A stretch of 12,072 bases of DNA, taken from NCBI GenBank assembly GCA_024220525.1, contig JAMYWO010000507.1, positions 1 to 12,072 on the forward strand, given 5' to 3'. This stretch comes from Cochliopodium minus (Eukaryota; Discosea; Himatismenida; Cochliopodiidae). The notes beneath the pieces are model-generated. The model saw only the letters and a list, made by a program, of their open reading frames with translations. It had not been told where the DNA came from and did no database searches. This document shows, piece by piece, positions 1-7,327 of the stretch; within the stretch, counting starts at the first letter, position 1; the number at the start of each line of letters is the position of its first letter. A program made the translations under genes and the position numbers.

Positions 1-116
1 CCCACTAAATAGTTGAAACCAGAAGATTGTTCATTGACCAAATTTTTGTAATAATCATAACCAGTTATTTCGAAGACCATGGTTAAATCTACTATGGTGT
101 TGTTTGCAAATTGTCC
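1..116 (-). pseudogene. Start of filamin-type repeat 11, truncated at its 5' side, no AG acceptor
   Basis: One minus-strand frame is open from about 116 to the window edge and reads NNTIVDLTMVFEITGYDYYK, then NLVNEQS. The order V-F-E-I...Y-D-Y-Y-K-N-L-V parallels F-Q-I...K-D-S-F-G-N-L-I of repeat 8. The linker and strand A that should separate it from the closing strand of repeat 10 (roughly 15 residues) are missing. The T-rich stretch in front ends in GGGGG with no AG. The exon probably continues to the left of the window. Confidence 0.5.
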
Positions 117-3100
117 CCCAAAAATAAAAATAAAAATAAAATAATAAAAACAATTGTAATAAAAAAATAAAAAAATAAAAATAAAAATAAAAATAAGAAA
201 TGAATAATAAAAATAAAAAATAAAAAAATAAAATAGAAATAAAAATAAACATATTAGAAATAAATAACAAATAAATCTCAAAAATTAAATTACACTTATA
301 GAAGCTTGATAAGGAGAACCTCTTATTTGAGTTCCATTGTAAGATAGTGACAGTACGAGGACCAGCAGTTTGGGTGTTGTAAAAAGCAGTGTAATTTCCT
401 TCAAACATCCCACCATTCCACATTGTTCTGGTTTATTTTGAAAGTGCTGCTGTATGGTTCTTCCTCGCATTCTCTTTATTCTGAATCCATATCTTCGGAA
501 AATTTAAAATTTAATTGAAATAAAAATAAATATAATAAATAAAATAAATATAAATAAAATAAAATTTAAAAAAATATTTAAAAAAATTTAAAAATATTTA
601 AAATAAATAAAATTTAAAAATAAATAAATAATAAAATGAATAATAAAATGAAATAACCAATTGAAATAAAAAAAAATGTAAAATTAAAAAAATTAAAAAA
701 AATTTAATCAAAAAAAAGAATTTTTAAAAAAATTTAAAAGTAAATATTTATTTTATTTTATTTTTCTTTACCTGTTGACGGCAATGATGTTGATGTGCGT
801 TGTCCACTGTAGCAACGTTGTTGCTGACTCCGCTACCAGTTGCATAAGATTGAGAAGCCTCAATGGCACCACTTTTTCAAAATAAAAATTAAAAAATAAT
901 ATAATGAAAACAAGGATAAATTAATTTTTTTAATATGATAATATTTTACAATTTAAAAATTATTATTGAAATAAAAGTAAAAATAAATAGATGATAAAAA
1001 AATTTCTAAAAATTAAATGAATATTTAAAAACTTTAATTAAAAAATTTTTCAATTAAAAAATAACTAAAATAAATAAATATTAAACAAATTAAATTTTTT
1101 AAAAAAGTTTTTTTTTTAGAACCTTGTTGCCACAACAGAGAAAGGAGAACCAGTAATGGAAAAGTTGGAGTAGAAAATATTGAGGGAATAATTTCCAATG
1201 AGATCAACAATGTACTCAAATTGGTAGTTTCCTCTCTCGCAGGTGGTGTAGTTGTATTCGAATCCGTTTGATGGTGTCATTGTTACATCAAAGTCATTCT
1301 CATTCGAATCACACAAAGTTACTGAAAATTAAACAAAAAAAATAAAAATAAAAATAAAAATAAAATAAAATAAAACAAAAAAAAATAAAAATAAAATAAA
1401 ATAAAATAAAATAAAATAAAATAAAATAAAATAAAATATACATTGAAAATTTTTAAAAAAATTTTTTAAAAAAAACAATTTAAATATAAATAAAAATAAT
1501 AAAAAATAATTAAAAAATAAACAAAAAAAATTGAAAAAACTAAAATTAAAATAATAAAAAAGAATGAAAAAAAAATAAAAATATTTGTAATTACCTTTGT
1601 TTCCAAACTCATCAGTACAGGAGACATTGAAAGGGGAATTCTCTCCGACAATAACGTAGCTCAAAGCCAAACCTTCTGCATGACATTTAGAAGGGACCAG
1701 TTCCCCTGCTACACACTCCACACTGTACACACTTCCTTTTATTTCTGTCTCATTCAATTCTATTCCCACATTGAATATCTCCGCTGTGTATGTCACTATT
1801 CAATTTTTTTTTTCGAAAAAAAGAAATTAATAAAAAGAATTTGAAATTAATAATTTAAAATAAAATAATAAAAATAATTAAAAATAAATGAACAATAAAA
1901 AAATAAAAAGAAGATAATAAAAAATATTAATATATGAAAAAATAATAAAGTTGGTGTTTAAAAATTTATATAAAATAATGGAAATTATTAATAAAAATAA
2001 AATAAAATGAAAATAAATCAACAAATAAAAATTAAAAAATGAAAAATAAAAAAAAATAAAAATTAAATTATTTTTTGTAAATTACCATAACCAACACTGT
2101 AGACACCATTTTGACAACCCAAATAATTAGAAGAGACAGGAAGAGTAGTAGCAAAAATGGAAATGTTGAAAATTTCGAAATTTAGACAAACAGAAATGAG
2201 ATTTCCAAAAGAATCCTTCGAAATGATTTGAAAAGTTGTGTTTTGTCCTGCCACCACTTTCACTACTCCTTCTCCTTCTGCCTCTGTTTGCGAGGCGTCT
2301 ATTGGTCCTGCTTTTATTGTCACGTTGAATGGCACATTTTCTAATCCTTTTCCCTCATATTCTACATTTCCGCTATATTCCTTTAAAATAAAAAAAATTG
2401 AAAGTAAAAATTAATTTTAAATATAAAATAAAAAAATATTCTTAAATTAATAATTAAAAAATAAAAATTCTGGAAAAAAAAAAATATTATAAAAATTCTT
2501 ATTAAAAAAAAAGAGTTTGTTTATATAAGATTAAAAATAAAAAAGTTTATAATTAATTATTTTTTTTTTGTACTCCAGAAACAGTGGTAGTCCAAGAAGC
2601 GTGGTATACACCAGAGGTACATGACAAAACTCTACCTACAACGGTGCTGGATGATCCGTAGAGAGAAAAAAGAATTGAAAACTTGGTGTATTCTGAAATG
2701 CAAGTTGTTTGGTTGTTTCCAAAAGCGTCCATACCTTTTTGAAAAAATAAAAAAGAAGAAATAAAGTTAAAAAAATAAATAAAATAAAATTGGAATAATT
2801 GAAATAAAAAATTTGTGATTATTTTAATTAAATCTCAAAAAAAGAAATTAATTATCAGAAAAAAAGAAATAACATTAGAAAAAAAAGAAATAATATTAAA
2901 AATTTTTTTTTACCAATAATATTGAATTCGTTGGTTACACCTGCTTCCCCTTCTGCTTGTACGTCAACTACGTAAGAGTGAACAGCGCTGAGAATGTTTG
3001 GGACTATTTCCACAGAGAAAGGGCTTCCACTAATTTCTACTCCTTCATATTTCACGTCCTTTCAAATAAATAAAATAATAATATGAAAGGAAAATTAAAT

Positions 3101-6100
3101 AAAATCAAATTTTTATTTTTAAAAAATAATAGAAAAAAATAATAAATAATCAAAATAATAAAAAATTTTGTTGAAAAAAATCATAAAAAAAAATTTAAAA
3201 ATAATATAAATCAAAACAAAAAAATACGAATCAAAAAACAAAAAAAATAAAAAAATTAAAATAATAAAAAAAATTTTTAAAAAAAAAGAAAAATTTTTTT
3301 ACTAAAGAAAAGTTTGCAGCCAAAGTGGTGGTATATTCAACTTGTAAAACACCATTAGTACAGGAGATGATTTGACCAGTGACATTGAGAAGGGGATTGC
3401 TCAACAAGATTTCCCAGTCATTCCAGTTTTCCACATCTTTACAGTTTGTAATCAAATTGTTGTGTTCATCTCTTGTTATTATTTGAAAATAATTCAAATT
3501 TCCCGCTACTCCATTTGTCAATCCTTCATACAAAATTGAAATAAAAATTAAATTTAAAAAAAAAATAAAAAATTAAATAATTTGAAAATTTTGAAAATAA
3601 AAATTAATTTAAATAAAATGAAATCACATAAAAAAAATAACAAATAAAACAAAATATGAACAAAATATTTAGAAAATGAAAATATAAAAAAATATCAAAC
3701 AAAACAAAATAAAAATAAAATAAAAAATAAATTTAAAAAAAAATAAAAAATTTTGATTAGAAAAAAAGATTCTCATTTACCAATACCCGAAGCAGAAGAA
3801 GTGGAGGCAAACAAAATACCTGCGCTAACGTTAACAGAAAAGGTACTTCCCACAATAGGCTCTCCATATGAAGTGATATCAATACTTAATGTTCCAACAA
3901 CAGTAGCTTTAAGAATAATAAAATAAAATAATAAAAAAAATTTTAAAAAAAATTAAAAAAAAAATTAAAAAATAAAATAAAATATAAATAAAAATATTTT
4001 AAAAAAACAAAATTACCAGAGTAATTAGCATAGTAAACACCATTGACACAGTTGAAGATAGAAATAGGAATTGTTTCTGATCCTGCTATAGCAATGGTCC
4101 ATTCAGTAAATGGAGAAGGGTCGCATGTTGTCACATTGTTACCAAAAATGTCTTTTTTTCAAAAAATTAAAAAAATGTGAATAAAAAATAAAAAATCAAA
4201 AAAAAAATTATCTGTAATTTCAAAAATAATGAAATAATAATTAACAATAATAAAATTAAAATTAAAAAAAAATTAATAATTTATTAAAAAAAAATTAATT
4301 TAAAATATTTTCTTTATTATTATGAAAATAAAAATAAATTAATAAAAATTTTTTTTTTTGTACCTTGAGAATGAATGAGTATTTCAGAGAGAATTCCTAC
4401 TCTAACTCCTTCTTTTTGTACACCCAATCCACTTGCGTAAGTTTGGTCTGGCGCAAGAGCTCCAGGTGCAATAATTGTGTTGAAAGGAACTCCTACTATG
4501 TTTTCTCCCTCATAGTTCACATTGACACTTTAAAATTTATTTTCAAATAAAAAAATAAAAATAAAAATAAAAAAATAAAAAATAAATAAAATAATAAAAA
4601 TAAAAATAATGAATGAATAAATAAATACAAATCAAAAAGTCAAAATTTTAAAAAAGTAAAAAATAAAAATAAAAAATAATTTTTTTTTTGTATTGTTTCA
4701 CCTGTAGAGTCCACTTACGTTGGAAACCCAACTGGAGTTGTAGATACCTCCTGCACATCCATTGATGGTGCCTGTCAAACTTTGAGCTCCCGTAACTTCT
4801 ATGATCCAGTTTCCATTAGGATAACATTGCTTTCATTAAAGAAAATAAAAAAAAATAAAATAAAGATCAAAATAATAAAAAGTAAAATAAAAAAAAAATT
4901 AAATAGAATAATAAATAATAAATAATAAATAATAACTAATGAATAATAATAAATAAAAAATAAAAAATAAAATATAAAAAAGTATAAAATTAAAAATTTT
5001 ACTGCAACAACGTTCCCAAAAGTATCGTTACATCTGAGAGAAAAAAAGTTTGCTTGACCTGCCCCACCTGTTGCGGATTGTCCATAAACATAGCAAGAAT
5101 TTCCAACTAGAAAACAACCAAAATTTAAATAAAAAAAAAATTGAATAATTTTATTCTCAAAATTAAATCATTTTTTAAATTATTTTATTTTTATTTTTTT
5201 ATTTATTTTATTATTTTTTATTTTATTTTTTATTTTTTTATTTATTTTATTTTTTATTTTTTTTGTGTAAAGAAAGTCACCAGGAGGAGCAGGGGAAATG
5301 ATGACATATTTAGGAGAATTGGAAAGAGGAATGGAAAGGTAAGAAACTTCAATGAACCAAGCACCAGATGTGGTCAAAGTGTACTGCACTTCGTATGTTC
5401 CGTTGAAGCATGACACTATCGTTGCGTTTTGCATGTTGAAATCGTTCAAGTACAGCTCTACCACGAATGTTGAAAAATCACTCACACATGTTTCTATTTG
5501 ATTCAAAAATTGATCAACTAATTTAAAAATAAACATTTTAATTGAAAAAATAATTAAAAAATAAAATAAAATAATAGAAAAATGATTTAAAAATTTTTTT
5601 TTGATTTTAAATTTTAAGAAAATAGTTGAATAATAAATATTTTAAATCTGAATTTAAAATCTGAATTTGAAATTTTTAAATCATTTTTTAATAAGAATTC
5701 TGAATAATTTTTAAAAATTATTTTAGTTTTAATGCTTTAATAATTAAAATAGAATAGATTTAATTATAAAATAACTTTATAATAATTAATTTTAAAATTA
5801 AACTTTTAAAAAAGATACAAGTGGCGATTTGAAAAGTGGTCAAGACACCTGCAGTGGATGCCGCAAACCCACTTCCTGTTGCAAAAGAATTGGCTGGTGA
5901 AATGGCTGATGGTGATACGTATGGTGAGAATGGACTGGAAAAAAAAAGAAATAAAATAAAATAAAAAGGAATAAAATAAAAAATAATAAAATAAAAAAAT
6001 AAAAAAGAATAAAATAAATAAAATAAATAAAAATCTCAAATAATTTTTTTTAAAAAAAAAGAAAAAATTTTGATTAACCTTCCATTAACAGGATCATTTT

Positions 6101-6877
6101 TGTAAGTAAGTGACATGGAATATTGTCCTTTGACAGTAGGATTGTATTGACCAAAGTATGTTCCTAAATAGTTTAATAATAAATTATTAATGAATAAATA
6201 AATAAATAAATAAATAAATGAATAAATAAATAAGGATTAAAAAAAATTTTAAATAAAAATTTATAATTATTAATAAGAATTAATAAGAATTTATAGATTA
6301 AAAATTTAAAAAAATAAATTTATTTTTGGTCACCATTTGTGCAAGATCCAACTATCCCATTAATTGTAGCAGGTCCTGTTAAAGAAATTCTAAAGTTGTT
6401 GTATTCAGCCAAACTACCTATCATTTCAAATTTTTGATAAAAATTAATAAATATTTAGCAATAATTTTAATTTAAAAATATTTTTACATGTGAAAATAAT
6501 GTTTCCGTAAACATCACGGGTATCAAACGATATTTGCGAAGCAGTACCTAACAATAAAAAATTTTAAATGAAAAATTAAGTAAGATAAAAAAATTAAGAT
6601 ATGATCAAAAAAACTAAAAATATTTTGAAAAATATTAAAATATAAAATATTTATTAATAAAAAATTGTTTTAAAAACAAAATAAAAATTAATAATTTTAT
6701 TAATAGAAAATAAATAATCACCCGCAACAGTTGCATTAATGGCACCTCCCGCGATGGTGGTTGTAGCATAAATGGAAGAGGGAGATATGGTAACGGAGTA
6801 GGGAGAGTTGAGAAGAAGATTCCCATTGAAGTAAACAAACAAGTCATATATTTGTGATTTATTGGTCGTATAGGTAC
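1..6877 (-). CDS. Extracellular filamin-repeat array protein, about 20 exons, both ends missing
   Basis: The gene reads from 6877 down to 1. Exons: 6877-6722, 6547-6488, 6417-6334, 6163-6079, 5934-5819, 5517-5281, 5106-5003, 4829-4702, 4527-4364, 4151-4017, 3906-3781, 3523-3303, 3058-2914, 2734-2574, 2380-2086, 1795-1595, 1321-1123, 871-772, 492-294 and 116-1. The first 17 splice through GT...AG borders into about 872 codons with no stop. The product is a chain of filamin/ABP280-type Ig-fold repeats with the recurrent signatures D-x-F/Y-G-N, C-x-N/S-G-x-Y and G-S-P-F/Y-x-V-x-I/V. About 22 N-glycosylation sequons and a cysteine pair in most repeats point to the cell surface or secretion, unlike cytoskeletal filamins; no actin-binding CH domain is visible. 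Signal peptide, start codon, any membrane anchor and stop are all outside the readable part. The first visible exon begins mid-repeat at an acceptor. Exons 18-20 are damaged. The filamin-repeat family is clear. An adhesion or receptor role is inferred. Confidence 0.85.
294..871 (-). pseudogene. Filamin-type repeat 10, reading frame broken
   Basis: Exon 772-871 begins normally (AIEASQSYATGSGV), but the expected strand appears as TTHINIIAVN in the next frame, matching TTFQI in other repeats. The frame is therefore lost near 815-830. Exon 294-492 continues as RYGF in the shifted frame and keeps the expected cysteine (PEQCG). It then switches frame near 405-425 to give NGGMFEGNYTAFY, and back near 338-350 to give YNGTQIRGSPYQASI. 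Every expected motif is present, but no single frame covers them; the unshifted frame meets a TAA. It may be real decay or local sequencing and assembly error; the sequence alone cannot decide. Confidence 0.7.
1123..1703 (-). other. Filamin-type repeat 9, last intact repeat
   Basis: The rest of 1595-1795 and exon 1123-1321. It reads SPFNVSCTDEFGNK/VTLC, with a phase-1 intron just after the D-x-F-G-N motif, then NYTTCERGNY, GNYSLNIFYSNFS and the closing GSPFSVV. Five cysteines fall in this repeat and its linker. The donor is phase 2 (ACAAG/GTTCTA). Confidence 0.82.
1387..1437. repeat. (AAAAT)n microsatellite
   Basis: About ten near-perfect copies of a five-base unit lie in the intron between exons 1595-1795 and 1123-1321 of the filamin gene. 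Confidence 0.85.
1704..2305 (-). other. Filamin-type repeat 8
   Basis: The rest of 2086-2380 and the start of 1595-1795. It reads TEAEGEG, TTFQIISKDSFGNLI, a cysteine in SVCLN, GCQNGVYSV, then a divergent closing strand, KGSVYSVEC, in which the usual SPF is SVY. Exon 2086-2380 (295 nt) is the longest of the array. Confidence 0.82.
2306..2995 (-). other. Filamin-type repeat 7
   Basis: The rest of 2914-3058, then 2574-2734 and the start of 2086-2380. It reads VQAEGEAG, FNIIGMDAFGNNQTTC (canonical D-x-F-G-N plus cysteine), LSCTSGVYHASW and the closing VPFNVTI. The splice donor at 2574/2573 (GGA then GTACAA) is phase 0. Confidence 0.82.
2996..3820 (-). other. Filamin-type repeat 6
   Basis: The rest of 3781-3906, then 3303-3523 and the start of 2914-3058. 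It reads SASGIGLTNG, YFQIITRDEHNN (D-x-x-x-N in place of D-F-G-N), cysteines in TNCKD and ISCTNGVL, and a canonical GSPFSVEI. A phase-0 intron falls between FSL and DVKYEG. Confidence 0.82.
3821..4466 (-). other. Filamin-type repeat 5
   Basis: The rest of 4364-4527, then 4017-4151 and the start of 3781-3906. The pattern is YASGLGV, ILIHSQ/DIFGNN with a phase-1 intron just before the D-x-F-G-N motif, the cysteine in TTCDPS, the partner in FNCVNGVY, and the closing VGSTFSVNV. Confidence 0.82.
4467..5106 (-). other. Filamin-type repeat 4, with four cysteines
   Basis: Exons 5003-5106, 4702-4829 and the start of 4364-4527. Motifs are QSATGG, NFFSLRCNDTFGN, INGCAGGIY and the closing VGVPFNTI. It has four cysteines (NSCYV, LRCND, QCYP, NGCAG) rather than the usual two, so two disulfides are possible. 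Sequons are NDT, NSS and NVS. Confidence 0.8.
5107..5280 (-). other. Filamin-array intron with reversed strand composition
   Basis: The donor (CCTG/GTGACT) and acceptor (TTCTAG/TT) are normal for the minus strand, phase 1. However, about 100 bp (5168-5268) is T-rich on the plus strand, meaning A-rich in sense, the opposite of almost every other intron here. Confidence 0.75.
5281..5912 (-). other. Filamin-type repeat 3
   Basis: Encoded by the rest of 5819-5934 and by 5281-5517. It shows the A-strand pattern FATGSGF, then TTFQIAT, a divergent D-x-G-N region (IETCVSDF), the second cysteine in VSCFNGTY, and the closing SNSPKYVII. It holds two sequons (NAT and NGT). Exon 5281-5517 (237 nt) is the second-longest exon of the array and keeps half a repeat uninterrupted. 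Confidence 0.8.
5518..5818 (-). repeat. Longest intron of the filamin array, rich in inverted repeats
   Basis: This 301-bp intron lacks the strong T-richness of its neighbours. It holds a perfect 16-bp inverted repeat (5581-5596 with 5670-5685), a perfect 20-bp palindrome (5703-5722, AATAATTTTT and its complement) and a 12-bp direct repeat, AAATCTGAATTT, at 5644-5655 and 5657-5668. Confidence 0.75.
5913..6770 (-). other. Filamin-type repeat 2
   Basis: The repeat is spread over five exons: the end of 6722-6877, then 6488-6547, 6334-6417, 6079-6163 and the start of 5819-5934. Signatures in order are QISFDTRDVYGN, a Cys at the 6488/6417 junction, GSCTNGTY, and NG/SPFSPYV split by a phase-2 intron. 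One exon is only 60 nt and its following intron only 70 nt. The two cysteines could pair, and NGT is a sequon. Confidence 0.8.
6192..6233. repeat. (AAAT)n microsatellite
   Basis: About ten copies of a four-base unit, with one or two G substitutions, lie in the intron between exons 6334-6417 and 6079-6163. Confidence 0.85.
6770..6877 (-). other. Filamin-type repeat 1, C-terminal half only
   Basis: Exon 6722-6877 opens inside a repeat with GTYTTN, then a strand containing LFVYFNG and the closing LNSPYSVTI. This is the G-strand signature of filamin repeats (usually GSPFxVxV). The N-terminal half must lie on an upstream exon that is not found to the right. The exon starts at a phase-1 acceptor (AAAAAG). 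Confidence 0.75.
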
Positions 6878-6891
6878 CTTTTTAAAAACAA

Positions 6892-6988
6892 AAAAATAAA
6901 ATAAAAAAATAAAAAAATAAAAAAATAAAAAATAAAAAAATAAAAAATAAAAAAATAAAAAATAAAAAATAAAAAATAAAAAATAAAA
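6892..6988. repeat. (A6-7 T)n tandem repeat ending at the N
   Basis: About a dozen units of five to seven A followed by T run without interruption up to the N. A simple repeat like this commonly breaks assemblies. Confidence 0.85.
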
Positions 6989-6989
6989 N
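6989..6989. other. Single ambiguous base (N), probable contig join
   Basis: This is the only N in the window. It sits exactly where the A-run repeat on the left meets the T-rich sequence on the right. A one-base N at such a place is more like a scaffold join or collapsed gap than a random miscall. Confidence 0.6.
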
Positions 6990-7065
6990 TTTTTTCATTT
7001 AATATTTTTTGTTCATTATTTTTTATTTTTTGTTAATCAAGTCCAGAATTATTTTTATTATTTTT

Positions 7066-7115
7066 TTAAAAAATTTATATTTTATTTTTTTTAAAAAATT
7101 TATATTTTATTTTTT
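7066..7115. repeat. Perfect 25-bp tandem duplication
   Basis: Two identical adjacent 25-bp units (7066-7090 and 7091-7115), each TT-A6-TTT-ATA-TTTT-A-T6, lie about 80 bp right of the N, inside the presumed intron before the membrane-helix exon. Confidence 0.85.
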
Positions 7116-7327
7116 CGATTTTTCATTAATTTTCTTTTTATTTATTTTTATTTTATTTATTTTATATTTTATTAATAATTTTAATTTATAAATTTATTTT
7201 TATTAAATTTAATTTTTATTTATTATTTATTATTATTTTCTTTTTTTCATTTCTTATTATTTCTTATTATTTGTTTTATTATTTAATTTATTTTTTATTT
7301 TCAAAATTTTTTTTTTGTCAACTTTAG

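Larger units (their letters stand above)
6878..7327. other. 450-bp non-coding A/T segment split by an N
   Basis: No open frame with protein-like composition exists on either strand, only low-complexity Phe/Ile/Tyr/Lys frames. The left half is A-rich and the right half T-rich, with the change at the N. Each side ends in a splice acceptor for a different strand (AAAAAG for the minus exon at 6877, CTTTAG for the plus exon at 7328). It therefore looks like two upstream introns abutting, not a promoter region. No ATG, signal peptide or recognisable promoter is seen. Confidence 0.7.

Noticed and set aside
1387-1437. Regular short repeats as a CRISPR-like array
   Set aside because: It is a five-base microsatellite without spacers, in a eukaryotic intron.
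5141-5413. Plus-strand open frame overlapping repeat 3
   Set aside because: Half is intron translation and the rest is antisense to the exon ending NSPKYVII.
7009-7191. Hydrophobic Phe/Ile/Leu/Tyr-rich open frame right of the N
   Set aside because: It is pure T-rich intron translation, with no start context and no protein-like composition; similar frames appear in every intron.
6878-7327. A bidirectional promoter between divergent genes
   Set aside because: Neither flanking exon is a first exon: each begins at a splice acceptor in the middle of a domain or helix, and no start codon with a signal peptide is found between them.
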